NCBI RefSeq assembly: GCF_030286555.1
Contig: NZ_JASVWF010000001.1
Coordinates: forward strand, 806,001-870,000
Length of the DNA: 64,000 nucleotides
Reading direction: 5' to 3'
DNA from: Actinomycetospora termitidis
GTDB taxonomy: Bacteria; Actinomycetota; Actinomycetes; Mycobacteriales; Pseudonocardiaceae
This document shows positions 26,341 through 34,288 of the stretch, piece after piece (position 1 is the first letter of the stretch; each line of letters starts with the position of its first letter). The notes below the pieces were generated by a model. That model saw only the letters and a list, made by a program, of their open reading frames with translations. It was not told where the DNA came from and made no database searches. A program made the position numbers and the translations under genes.

Positions 26341-26805
26341 TCAGTCAGCGCACGGAGCGTAGCTGAACACCCGCGCGTCCCGGACCACGAAATGCTTCGA
26401 CCCGACGTCCTCACGGACCTCGACCGCGCCCCGCCGGACGCTGACCGCGGCCGCGGCCACGTAGATCGCGCCGGCCGGTCGGCCGACGTTCGGGAGCGTC
26501 GCGGGAGGCGTCCAGTCGGCGTCCGGACGCAGGGTCCGCTGCACCAGGCGGGTGTCGAGGGTGACCTCGCCGAAGCAGCGGTCGGGCGGGAACGGCGCGC
26601 CCTCGGCCTGGGTGGAGCGCAGGAAGTCGGTCTGCGCCGCCGGGCCGCCGTCACCGGCCCGGTTGGACGCCTCGACGTACGCCGTGATCAGCGCGCGGTC
26701 TGTGCTGGGGACGGCGCCGAGCCGCGGCGTCCCCGGGACCACCGCACCGCACCCGGCCGCACCCGCCGTCAGGACGACGCCGAGGACGAGGGCGGCGACG
26801 CGCAT
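26341..26805 (-). CDS. Small lipoprotein of unknown function
   Basis: A 154-aa exported protein. The signal peptide ends at a lipobox-like GAAGC, with Cys19 as the probable lipidation site. The mature part has two further cysteines (DRCFGEVTL and the C-terminal YAPCAD) that may form a disulfide. No family recognised. The ATG at 26805 lies one base past the dusB stop, so it is cotranscribed with dusB. Confidence 0.7.
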   Translation of the reverse strand: MRVAALVLGVVLTAGAAGCGAVVPGTPRLGAVPSTDRALITAYVEASNRAGDGGPAAQTDFLRSTQAEGAPFPPDRCFGEVTLDTRLVQRTLRPDADWTPPATLPNVGRPAGAIYVAAAAVSVRRGAVEVREDVGSKHFVVRDARVFSYAPCAD

Positions 26806-26806
26806 C

Positions 26807-27940
26807 TCAGCCGCCGGAGTGCATGACGTCCGCGCCGGCGGGCACCGTGGCGTCCTCGGGGTCGTCGAGCCACCCCTCGGGCAGCGTCACGTGTCCGGGG
26901 GAGCCCTGGCGACCGCGGGGACCGTCGGCCTCGGGCGGGAACGGCTGGTCGTGGTCCAGCCGTGCCAGGAGGTCGTCGAGCCGCTCGAGCCCGTCGATCA
27001 TCCCGAGCTCGCGGCGGACCTCGGACCCGACCGCGAAGCCGTGCAGGTACCAGGACATGTGCTTGCGGGAGTCGCGGACGCCCTTGCGCTCGCCGTGGTG
27101 GGCGATCAGCAGCTCGACGTGGCGCCGCATGATCGCCGCGACCCGGCCGAGGGTCGGCGGCGTCGGCAGCTCGCGGCCCGCGAACGCCGCCTCCAGCTCG
27201 CCGAACAGCCACGGGCGCCCGAGGCAGCCCCGGCCGACCACGACGCCGTCGCACCCGGTCTTCTCGACCATCGCCAGCGCGTCGTCGGCCGCGAAGATGT
27301 CGCCGTTGCCCAGCACCGGGACCTCGGCGGGAACCACCTCGCGCAGCTCCGCGATCCGCGCCCAGTCCGCGGTGCCGGAGTAGCGCTGCGCGGCGGTGCG
27401 GGCGTGCAGGGCCACCGCGGCGGCGCCCTCGGCGGCCGCGATCCGGCCGGCGTCGAGGAAGGTCACGTGGTCGTCGTCGATGCCGATCCGCATCTTGACC
27501 GTGAGCGGCAGCCCGCCCTTCCCGGCCGCCGCCACCGCGCGCCGCACGATCTGCTCGAACAGGCGCCGCTTGTAGGGCAGGGCCGCGCCCCCGCCGCGCC
27601 GGGTGACCTTGGGGACCGGGCAGCCGAAGTTCAGGTCGACGTGGTCGGCGAGGTCCTCCTCGACGATCCGCTCGACCGCGCGCCCGATCGTCTCCGGGTC
27701 GACGCCGTAGAGCTGCATCGAGCGGGGCGACTCGTCGTCGTCGAAGGCGATCATCTCAGCCGTGCCGGGGTGGCGCTCGACCAGCGCGCGCGCCGTGATC
27801 ATCTCGCAGACGTAGAGCCCGGCGCCCTGCTCGCGGCACAGGCGGCGGAACGGCGGGTTCGTGACGCCGGCCATCGGCGCGAGCACGACCGGGGTCGAGA
27901 GCTCGTGCGGTCCGATGCGGAGGGGCTTCACGGTCCCCAT
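26807..27940 (-). CDS. dusB: tRNA-dihydrouridine synthase DusB
   Basis: A 377-aa FMN enzyme that reduces uridines in tRNA, equivalent to Rv0823c. FMN-binding start VVLAPMAGVTN, catalytic cysteine in LNFGCPVPKVTRRGGGAAL, the HARTAAQRYSG phosphate/tRNA segment and GNGDIF are all present. The C-terminal 50 residues are an actinobacterial extension. It starts with ATG at 27940. An inverted-repeat region separates it from the upstream NamH-like gene. Confidence 0.94.
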   Translation of the reverse strand: MGTVKPLRIGPHELSTPVVLAPMAGVTNPPFRRLCREQGAGLYVCEMITARALVERHPGTAEMIAFDDDESPRSMQLYGVDPETIGRAVERIVEEDLADHVDLNFGCPVPKVTRRGGGAALPYKRRLFEQIVRRAVAAAGKGGLPLTVKMRIGIDDDHVTFLDAGRIAAAEGAAAVALHARTAAQRYSGTADWARIAELREVVPAEVPVLGNGDIFAADDALAMVEKTGCDGVVVGRGCLGRPWLFGELEAAFAGRELPTPPTLGRVAAIMRRHVELLIAHHGERKGVRDSRKHMSWYLHGFAVGSEVRRELGMIDGLERLDDLLARLDHDQPFPPEADGPRGRQGSPGHVTLPEGWLDDPEDATVPAGADVMHSGG

Positions 27941-27963
27941 TGTGCGCCGGGCACCGCCGCCGG

Positions 27964-28089
27964 TTGAGCGATGGGCCCCATCGGTCGAGTAGACGGGCCG
28001 TGGGCGCCCACCGCCAGGACGGCGGTGAGTTGGCGATGGGCGCCCTTCGGCGATCTACCCGACCGAAGGGGAAGGGGCCCTTCGCTCAG
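27964..28089. repeat. Nested inverted repeat over the NamH-like stop codon
   Basis: A ~30-bp unit starting TTGAGCGATGGGCCCC (27964-27993) recurs inverted at 28055-28089 with a 5-bp insertion and a few changes. Between them are two mutually complementary GGGCGCCC palindromes and a CACCGCC/GGCGGTG hairpin. The right arm contains the TGA of the minus-strand NamH-like gene (28086-28088). It probably acts as a terminator insulating dusB. Confidence 0.75.
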
Positions 28090-29669
28090 TCGGCGAGCTT
28101 CTCCGCGCGGATCTCGTGGCCGGCGCTGGTGAGGCAACGTCCGGTGGCGAGGTTGAACTTCCAGTTGTGCAGCGTGCAGGTGAGCACGTCGCCGTCGACG
28201 GAGCCGAACTTCGACAGGTCGGCCGACAGGTGCGGGCACCGGGCCTGGACCTTCCAGCCGTCGAGCTCGATGTCGCGGCCGTCGTCGTTCGCGGCGTCGT
28301 ACCAGTTCTCCACGTAGTCCATCCGCTCCTCGGACAGACACTTGAAGAACGTGTAGAGGTACTCGTTGTACTGGCCGACGCGGGTCGCGGCGAACCGCAC
28401 CGAGAGGAACAGCGAGTTCGACCAGTCGACCTCGCCGGTGTCGACGTTGGTCTGCACCAGCGTGGCCGGGAGCGTCCAGCGGTAGCGCGCCTGCTCGCCG
28501 TCCCAGGTGCGGATCTCGCGCCCGACGAAGTCGAAGGCCAGGGCGAGCACGCCGTCGGCGTCGACGCCCGGCGTCGCGTCCGGCATCCCGGTGAGGTCCA
28601 TGCGGACCACGCCGCCGATCCCGTCGCACATGTGGTCGGCCCGCTTCATCAGCGGCTCGATCCACTCCTTGAGCTGGCGCAGGATGTCGGGCTGCGGCGC
28701 CGACCAGGTCGCCTTCTGCGCCGCGATCGCGGGCCGGGCGCGCTCGGCGAACTCGCGGAGGTAGTCCTCCTTCTCGACGAAGATCCGCTCGACCTCGTCG
28801 TCGGCCATCGGGTGCGCGAGGTCCCGGACGACGGGTCCGTCGATCTCCGCCGTCGTCCCCGGCAGCAGCAGGTGCCCGCCCTCGTGGCCGAGCTCGCGCA
28901 TCCGGCCGAGGAACTCCCACTGGTCGGTGAAGATCGACTCACCCTCGACGCCGTCGTAGCCCAGGCCGTTCCAGCGGAACAGCTCGTCGTCGAGGAAGCA
29001 GGGCGGACCCGCCGTCGGGAAGATGTTCGGGGCGCCGACCTCGCGGATGTAGCGCATCGCGCGGTCCTCCTGCCCGATGCGCTTGCGGCGGGCGAACTCG
29101 CGCTTGGCGGCCTTCGGGAGGTCGTAGACCATCGGCCACCAGATCGCGCCGGAGAACTGCGTGAAGTGCGCGTCGTAGGCGCCGAACTGGAGCAGCTCCG
29201 GGATGTCGAGCGGGTGCGCGTCGTTCTGGTTGACGACGCGGGCGGTGCCGTCGTCGAGGGAGAGCGCGGAGTCGCCGATCGGGCCGTCGCCGGGACCCTT
29301 GAGCGACGTGATCATGATGCGCAGCCCGCCGTCGAGCTCGACCGGCTCCGAGGTGCGGGTGCGCACGAAGTGCCGGAAGCCGAGGTCCCGCAGCTCGTGC
29401 TCGAGCTCGTCGGTCGGGTAGTCCGGCAGCAGGACGCGGGCGTCCTTGCTGACATTCCGTGACAGGTTCTCCGCGTCGAAGTGGTCGCGGTGCAGGTGGG
29501 AGACGTAGAGGTAGTCGCACCGGCCGAGTTCGGCCCAGTCGAGCTGCGTGTTGTCGGGGAACGGCACCCACGACGCGAAGAAGGTGGGGTTGGTCCACGG
29601 GTCGCAGAGCACGCTGCCGCCCGTCGTCTCGAACCGCATCCCCGCGTGTCCGGTACCGGTGACTCGCAC
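28086..29669 (-). CDS. MBL-fold / Rieske protein, UDP-MurNAc hydroxylase (NamH)-like
   Basis: A 527-aa fusion of an N-terminal metallo-beta-lactamase fold (HLHRDHFD metal motif, about residues 65-72) and a C-terminal Rieske 2Fe-2S domain (CPHLSAD and CTLHNWKF, CxH...CxxH ligands). This architecture is that of CMP-Neu5Ac hydroxylase and of mycobacterial NamH (Rv3818), which makes N-glycolylmuramic acid for peptidoglycan. Substrate here is inferred. GTG at 29669 with GGAAGG upstream is the start; the longer ORF is antisense to the next gene. Iron-sulfur and mononuclear iron chemistry are implied. Confidence 0.78.
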   Translation of the reverse strand: MRVTGTGHAGMRFETTGGSVLCDPWTNPTFFASWVPFPDNTQLDWAELGRCDYLYVSHLHRDHFDAENLSRNVSKDARVLLPDYPTDELEHELRDLGFRHFVRTRTSEPVELDGGLRIMITSLKGPGDGPIGDSALSLDDGTARVVNQNDAHPLDIPELLQFGAYDAHFTQFSGAIWWPMVYDLPKAAKREFARRKRIGQEDRAMRYIREVGAPNIFPTAGPPCFLDDELFRWNGLGYDGVEGESIFTDQWEFLGRMRELGHEGGHLLLPGTTAEIDGPVVRDLAHPMADDEVERIFVEKEDYLREFAERARPAIAAQKATWSAPQPDILRQLKEWIEPLMKRADHMCDGIGGVVRMDLTGMPDATPGVDADGVLALAFDFVGREIRTWDGEQARYRWTLPATLVQTNVDTGEVDWSNSLFLSVRFAATRVGQYNEYLYTFFKCLSEERMDYVENWYDAANDDGRDIELDGWKVQARCPHLSADLSKFGSVDGDVLTCTLHNWKFNLATGRCLTSAGHEIRAEKLAD

Positions 29670-29751
29670 GGTGGCCCTTCCTGTCGACGTCTCCCCGATT
29701 GTCCGCGTCGCGCTGACACGCGGGCTGCCCGGGTGGGGTATCCCTGACCAC

Positions 29752-30786
29752 GTGACCCGCGTCCCTGTCGACGGTGACCCGATCGCCGCACTGCGTGCCA
29801 TCGCCTTCTACTACGAGCGCGAGCGGGCGGACACCTATCGGGTGAAGGCGTACCGGACGGCGGCCGACCGTCTGGCCGAACTCGACCGCGACGAGGTGGA
29901 GCAGCGCGCGCGGGCCGGAACGCTCACCGACCTCAAGGGGGTGGGCAAGAAGACGGCCGGGGTCGTGGCCGAGGTGGTGTCGACCGGCACCGCGGCCGCG
30001 CTGGAGGAGCTGGCCGCCGCCCACGAGGCGCCCGTCGCCGGCGGGGTGGAGCTGCGCGCCGTGCTGCGCGGCGACTCGCACACGCACTCCACCTGGTCCG
30101 ACGGCGGGTCGGACATCCTCGAGATGGCGCGCACGGCCCGCGACCTCGGGCACGAGTGGATGGTGCTGACCGACCACTCGGAGAACCTCACGGTGGCCAA
30201 CGGCCTGACCCCCGAGCGGCGGCGCCGGCAGTTCGACGTGATCACCGAGGTGAACGAGGAACTCGCGCCGTTCCGGCTGCTGCGCGGGATCGAGGTCGAC
30301 ATCCTCGAGGACGGCTCGATCGACGCCCCGGACGACCTGCTGGCCGAGCTCGACCTCGTCGTCGCGTCGGTGCACTCGAAGCTGCGGACGCCGTCGGTGG
30401 AGATGACGGCGCGGATGGTGGCCGGGGTGTCGAACCCGTACGTCGACGTGCTCGGCCACTGCACCGGGCGGCTCGTGACGGGCGGCCGGGGCACGCGTCC
30501 ACCGTCGACCTTCGACGCCGAGGCGGTGTTCGAGGCGTGCCTGGAGAACGGGGTCGCCGTCGAGATCAACTCGCGTCCGGAACGGCTCGACCCGCCGCGG
30601 ACGCTGCTGCGGCAGGCGGTGGAGACCGGGTGCGAGTTCATGATCGACACGGACGCCCACGCCCCCGGCCAGCTCGACTGGCAGCCCTTCGGGTGCGAGC
30701 GCGCGGTGGAGTGCGAGGTGCCCGTCGACAAGATCGTCAACACCCGTGCGGCACCGGAGTTGCTGGAGTGGCGAACCCGCCTCTGA
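29752..30786 (+). CDS. HhH-PHP domain phosphoesterase (PolX C-terminal-like)
   Basis: A 344-aa protein with a helix-hairpin-helix domain (residues 1-85, LKGVGKKTAGVVAEVV) and a PHP phosphoesterase domain with metal ligands in GDSHTHSTWSDGG, LTDHSE, GIEVDIL, SVHSK, HCTGR and DTDAHAP. It resembles bacterial DNA polymerase X without its polymerase palm, so a DNA-repair nuclease or phosphatase role is likely. It begins with GTG at 29752, divergent from the NamH-like gene, and ends before the 30.8-kb RNA locus. Confidence 0.85.
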   Translation: MTRVPVDGDPIAALRAIAFYYERERADTYRVKAYRTAADRLAELDRDEVEQRARAGTLTDLKGVGKKTAGVVAEVVSTGTAAALEELAAAHEAPVAGGVELRAVLRGDSHTHSTWSDGGSDILEMARTARDLGHEWMVLTDHSENLTVANGLTPERRRRQFDVITEVNEELAPFRLLRGIEVDILEDGSIDAPDDLLAELDLVVASVHSKLRTPSVEMTARMVAGVSNPYVDVLGHCTGRLVTGGRGTRPPSTFDAEAVFEACLENGVAVEINSRPERLDPPRTLLRQAVETGCEFMIDTDAHAPGQLDWQPFGCERAVECEVPVDKIVNTRAAPELLEWRTRL

Positions 30787-30805
30787 GCAGGGGAAACATA
30801 CTCGT

Positions 30806-30834
30806 TTGCGGATCAGCGGATCCGGGCTTAGCGT
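30806..30834 (+). promoter_or_regulatory. Consensus-like promoter of the 30.8-kb RNA locus
   Basis: TTGCGG (30806-30811) and TAGCGT (30829-30834) are spaced by 17 bp. This is one of the clearest -35/-10 pairs in the window. Transcription should start near 30841. It lies 20 bp beyond the end of the PHP gene and reads into a region with no ordinary gene. Confidence 0.7.
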
Positions 30835-30840
30835 GGTCGG

Positions 30841-31060
30841 TACATGGGAGAGGAGGTGGTCCGACGTTGATGAACGACAGGACTCGTGAGGTGTCCGTCA
30901 GCTAGCCGACGTCAGGTCGTGGAATTGACCGGCTCCGTCCTCCGGGACGGACACGTCAGCTGGTGAATCCCCGACGGACACCGGATCCCCGGGGCGCTCG
31001 GAGTTTGTCCATCCGAGCCCCTCGAGCGCCGCTCGAGGGAAGCATGCCCCGGGGATTTTC
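30841..31060 (+). ncRNA. Candidate structured RNA with alternative pairing and three-way junction
   Basis: The predicted transcript contains an 11-codon ORF, then GTGTCCGTC (30891-30899), which can pair perfectly with either of two GACGGACAC copies (30946-30954 or 30973-30981). The first copy also competes with a CCGTCC/GGACGG hairpin (30935-30950). The 3' part folds as a three-way junction: an 11-bp outer stem (30985-30995 with 31046-31056), a 6-bp hairpin GCTCGG/CCGAGC and a 9-bp hairpin CCCTCGAGC/GCTCGAGGG, then TTTTCC. No downstream gene lies in this direction, so it may act alone. I do not recognise an Rfam family. Confidence 0.55.
30870..30905 (+). CDS. 11-codon mini-ORF with extended Shine-Dalgarno
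   Basis: The peptide is MNDRTREVSVS. Seven nucleotides before the ATG is AGGAGGTGGTCC (30851-30862), complementary over 12 nt, with one G-U pair, to the 3' tail of 16S rRNA. That is far stronger than any other ribosome site here. Its last codons (GTG TCC GTC) form the 5' strand of the alternative stem described for the surrounding RNA, so translation should control folding. Peptide function unknown; it may be a leader. Confidence 0.5.
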   Translation: MNDRTREVSVS

Positions 31061-31075
31061 CTCTGTGCGCAAGCG

Positions 31076-31121
31076 CAGGTGAGCACTTGTCGTCGCCATA
31101 CCGACAACAACTGCTCACCTG
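31076..31121. repeat. Dispersed palindromic repeat, family C, copy 1
   Basis: A 46-bp palindrome with outer arms CAGGTGAGCA/TGCTCACCTG and an inner GTCG/CGAC-type stem. Copy 2, inverted, is at 41859-41903. The minus-strand WYL regulator's stop codon (31115-31117) is formed by this element, whose arm supplies its last codon AGG and the TGA. It also lies 16 bp after the predicted end of the 30.8-kb RNA. Confidence 0.82.
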
Positions 31122-32035
31122 GCGGCACGCCACATCGCGGACGAGATCTCCCGCGACCGCGCGATCAGCTCCGGCGGACCCTCGATCACGTAGGGCACCC
31201 CGACCATCGCGAGCGTGATCGCCAGCCAGTCCCACGAGTCCGGCGCCGAGACGAAGCGGCACTCGTCGTCGCCGAGTGCCTCCACCGCTCCCGCCTCCGG
31301 GATGAGCCGTTCCGACACCACCGACGCCGGCGCCGCGAAGCGCACCACCGCGCGCGTCGCCGAGATCGGGACCCGGGCGGACGCCTGGACGAAGCTCACC
31401 GGGTCGTCGGGGAGCTCGCGCGCCGCGAAGGTCGTGCCCGGCACCTCGACCTCGCTGATCCGGTCGAGTCGGTAGGTCCGCCAGTCGGCGCGGTCGCGGT
31501 CCCACCCCAGCAGGTACCAGCGGCGGCCGAGCACGACCTGCCGGACCGGCTCGACCCGCCGTCGGGACCCCTCGCCGGAGCGCGGGACGTAGGTGAACCG
31601 CACGTCCTGCCGCGCGCCGATCGCCGCGCCCAGCACCTGCACGGCCTCCACCGGGACGGAGGTCCGCGACACCGCGTCGACCGACGCCGACACCGCCCTG
31701 ACCCGGTGCGCCAGGCGCGACGGCAGCACCCGCTCGAGCTTCCGGAGAGCGCCCTCGCCGGCGTCCCCGACCAGCCGCAGCCCGACGACCGCCGCCACCG
31801 CCTCGTCGTCGGTGAACAGCAGCGGCGGCACCGCCGACCCCGCGACCAGCCGGTACGCCCCGCCCGGCCCCCGCCGCGACTCGACCGGATAGCCCAGCTC
31901 GCGCAGCCGGTCGAGGTCCCGCCGCACGGTGCGCGGAGAGGCTCCGAGGCGCGCGACGAGGTCCGCCCCGGTGTGCTCCCGGCCGTCCTGCAGCACCGAG
32001 AGCAGCTCGAGCATCCGGACCGACGGCGTCGACAT
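31115..32035 (-). CDS. WYL-domain transcriptional regulator (YafY type)
   Basis: A 306-aa regulator: N-terminal HTH_11/DeoR-type helix-turn-helix (residues 1-60, TGADLVARLGASPRTVRRDL), WYL ligand-binding domain (about 130-215, with GRRWYLLGWDRDRADWRTYRLDR split around the W-Y-L) and a C-terminal WCX domain. WYL proteins often bind nucleic acid or nucleotide ligands and control DNA-damage or defence genes. It is divergent from a UvrA-like gene with a shared operator-like repeat, suggesting it controls that gene. The ATG at 32035 is preferred over 32047. Confidence 0.87.
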   Translation of the reverse strand: MSTPSVRMLELLSVLQDGREHTGADLVARLGASPRTVRRDLDRLRELGYPVESRRGPGGAYRLVAGSAVPPLLFTDDEAVAAVVGLRLVGDAGEGALRKLERVLPSRLAHRVRAVSASVDAVSRTSVPVEAVQVLGAAIGARQDVRFTYVPRSGEGSRRRVEPVRQVVLGRRWYLLGWDRDRADWRTYRLDRISEVEVPGTTFAARELPDDPVSFVQASARVPISATRAVVRFAAPASVVSERLIPEAGAVEALGDDECRFVSAPDSWDWLAITLAMVGVPYVIEGPPELIARSREISSAMWRAAR

Positions 32036-32057
32036 TGTGGCCAACATACGACCACAA
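32035..32057. promoter_or_regulatory. Operator-like inverted repeat between WYL regulator and UvrA-like gene
   Basis: TTGTGG (32035-32040) and CCACAA (32052-32057) form a 6-bp inverted repeat with an 11-nt spacer containing TATGTT (minus strand, a possible -10 for the regulator). It lies 20 bp before the UvrA-like ATG and at the regulator's own start, a good position for auto- and cross-regulation. Confidence 0.5.
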
Positions 32058-32076
32058 CCAGGTCGACCATGGCGAC

Positions 32077-34257
32077 ATGACCGACCACATCCGCATCGTC
32101 GGAGCCCGTCAGCACACGCTGCGCGGCATCGACCTCGAGATCCCCCGCCGTGCGATCACCGTGTTCACGGGCGTCTCCGGGTCGGGCAAGACCTCGCTGG
32201 TCTTCGACACGATCGCCGCGGAGGCGCAGTCGCAGCTGAACGAGACCTTCCCGGCCTTCGTCCGGAACCGGATGCCCAGCTACGGCCGCCCGGACGTGGA
32301 CCTCGTCGAGAACCTCTCGCCGGTCGTGGTGGTCGACCAGCGCCGGCTCGGGGCGAACGCGCGCTCGACGGTCGGGACGATCACCGACATCGCCCCGCTC
32401 CTACGCCTGCTGTTCTCGCGCGCTGGGACGCCGCGCATCGGCGAGTCGACCGCGTTCTCCTTCAACGACCCCGCCGGCATGTGCGAGCGGTGCAGCGGGC
32501 TCGGGGAGGTGGTCACGCCGGCGCCGGAGAGCTTTCTCGACGACGGGTCCACGCTCGCCGAAGGCGCGATCCGGCTCCCCGGCTTCGGCAACACCCCCGG
32601 CCAGGCGCGCTACTGGTACCGCAAGTACGCCGAGACCGGGTGCTTCGACGTGGACCTCCTCCTGCGCGACTGGCCGGCGGAGCGGCGCGAGCTCCTGCTC
32701 CACGGCGGGCCGGAGCTCCCGGTCGAGGGGCTCGTGGACCACTTCGTGCGTATCTACCTGCAGGCCGAGGGCGAGATGTCGGCGCGCAAGCAGGCCACGA
32801 TCGACCGGTTCAGCACGCGCGCACGGTGCCCGGACTGCGACGGCGCTCGCCTCAACGCTCGTGCCCGGTCGGTGACGGTGGCCGGGCGAACGTTCACGGA
32901 GTGGTGCGCGGTCGAGGTGGCCGAGCTCGTCGACCTGGTGCGGACGGTCCCCGAGCCGGCTCCCGTGGTCGACCTACTGGCCGAACGGCTGGCGGCGCTG
33001 GACGAGGTCGGGCTGGGCTACCTCACGCTGGACCGGCCGACCGGCACGCTGTCCGGCGGCGAGGCGCAACGGGTGAAGACGGTGCGCCACCTCGCGTCGA
33101 GCCTCATCGAGATGCTGGTCGTCTTCGACGAGCCGACCGTCGGCCTGCACCCCCGGGACGTCGAGCGCCTCACCGGGCTGCTGCGCCGCCTGCGCGACCG
33201 GGGCAACACCGTCCTCGTCGTCGAGCACGCGCGGGACGTGATCGCGGTGGCCGACCACGTGGTCGACCTCGGGCCCGGAGCGGGTCCCGACGGCGGGGCG
33301 GTGCTGGTGAGCGGGTCGCTCGCGGACCTGCGGGCCGCCGACACCCCGACCGGCCGGGCGCTGCGGGCCGGACCCGCACCCGTCGTCGGGAACCCGAGGA
33401 CGCCGACCGGGTGGCTGCCGATCCGCGGGGCGGACCGGAACACGCTGCGGAGCGTCGACGTCGACGTGCCCACCGGGGTGCTGACGGCGATCACCGGGGT
33501 TGCCGGGTCGGGGAAGTCGAGCCTGGTGGACGTGCTCGTCGAGCAGCACCCGGGCGTGGTGCGCCTGGACCAGTCGGGGTTGACGACCTCACGCCGCTCC
33601 TCGCTGGCGACCTACACCGGGATCGCGGTGGACATCCGCAAGCGGTTCGCCCGCGCCCACGGGGTGCCGGTCTCGCGGTTCAGCGCGAACTCCGGCGGCG
33701 CGTGCCCGGACTGCGACGGGCTCGGCGTGCAGTACACCGACCTCGCCTTCCTCGCCGGGGTGTCGACGCCGTGCCCGACCTGCCGCGGCCGGCGGTTCTC
33801 CGAGGAGGTGCTGGCGATGACCGTCGACGGCCGGTCGATCGCCGACGAGCTGGACCGGACGGTCGACGACGCGCGCGAAGCCTTCCCGACGATGCTCGGC
33901 GCGCTCGCCGACGTCGGGCTCGGGCACCTCACGCTGGGCCGCCCGACGTCGACGTTCTCCGGCGGCGAGCGGCAGCGTCTACGCCTCGCGCTGGAACTGG
34001 CGCGGGGCTCGTCGTCGGGAACCTACGTGCTGGACGAGCCGACGACGGGGCTGCACCCGACCGACGTCGACCGGCTCGTCGGCGTGTTCGACGGGCTGGT
34101 CGACGCGGGGCACACGGTGATCGTGGTGGAGCACGACCTCGACGTCATCGCCCGCGCCGACCACGTCATCGATCTCGGCCCGGGGGCCGGGAGGCTCGGC
34201 GGCACCGTGGTGTTCACCGGGCCGCCTTCCGGGGCGTCAGCACTGCGGCCATGCTGA
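32077..34257 (+). CDS. UvrA-like ABC ATPase (UvrA2/DrrC class)
   Basis: A 726-aa soluble protein with two ABC modules. Walker A motifs are GVSGSGKTSL and GVAGSGKSSL, signatures LSGGEAQR and FSGGERQR, and zinc-binding cysteine pairs CERCSGLG, CPDCDGAR, CPDCDGLG and CPTCRGRRF. It is over 200 residues shorter than UvrA, having lost the UvrB-binding region. Relatives act in DNA-damage tolerance or resistance to DNA-intercalating antibiotics. The last codons and stop come from a family A repeat, so the C-terminus (GASALRPC) is not native-looking. The ATG at 32077 has only a weak ribosome site. Confidence 0.87.
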   Translation: MTDHIRIVGARQHTLRGIDLEIPRRAITVFTGVSGSGKTSLVFDTIAAEAQSQLNETFPAFVRNRMPSYGRPDVDLVENLSPVVVVDQRRLGANARSTVGTITDIAPLLRLLFSRAGTPRIGESTAFSFNDPAGMCERCSGLGEVVTPAPESFLDDGSTLAEGAIRLPGFGNTPGQARYWYRKYAETGCFDVDLLLRDWPAERRELLLHGGPELPVEGLVDHFVRIYLQAEGEMSARKQATIDRFSTRARCPDCDGARLNARARSVTVAGRTFTEWCAVEVAELVDLVRTVPEPAPVVDLLAERLAALDEVGLGYLTLDRPTGTLSGGEAQRVKTVRHLASSLIEMLVVFDEPTVGLHPRDVERLTGLLRRLRDRGNTVLVVEHARDVIAVADHVVDLGPGAGPDGGAVLVSGSLADLRAADTPTGRALRAGPAPVVGNPRTPTGWLPIRGADRNTLRSVDVDVPTGVLTAITGVAGSGKSSLVDVLVEQHPGVVRLDQSGLTTSRRSSLATYTGIAVDIRKRFARAHGVPVSRFSANSGGACPDCDGLGVQYTDLAFLAGVSTPCPTCRGRRFSEEVLAMTVDGRSIADELDRTVDDAREAFPTMLGALADVGLGHLTLGRPTSTFSGGERQRLRLALELARGSSSGTYVLDEPTTGLHPTDVDRLVGVFDGLVDAGHTVIVVEHDLDVIARADHVIDLGPGAGRLGGTVVFTGPPSGASALRPC

Positions 34258-34275
34258 CGCTGGACGTCACATTCG
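34236..34275 (+). repeat. Dispersed palindromic repeat, family A, copy 2
   Basis: Identical to copy 1 over 40 bp. It contains the final seven codons and the stop (34255-34257) of the UvrA-like gene and ends 13 bp before the convergent hypothetical gene. Such overlap suggests the repeat inserted into, or was captured as, the gene's 3' end. Confidence 0.85.
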
Positions 34276-34288
34276 TGGGTGGTGCGAG

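Noticed and set aside
25793..26362. Plus-strand frame over the GGDEF gene's upstream region
   Set aside because: Shadow of the minus-strand gene; Arg/Gly/His-rich low-complexity product.
29548..29751. 68-codon N-terminal extension of the PHP protein
   Set aside because: It is antisense to the NamH-like gene; the HhH domain begins right after GTG 29752.
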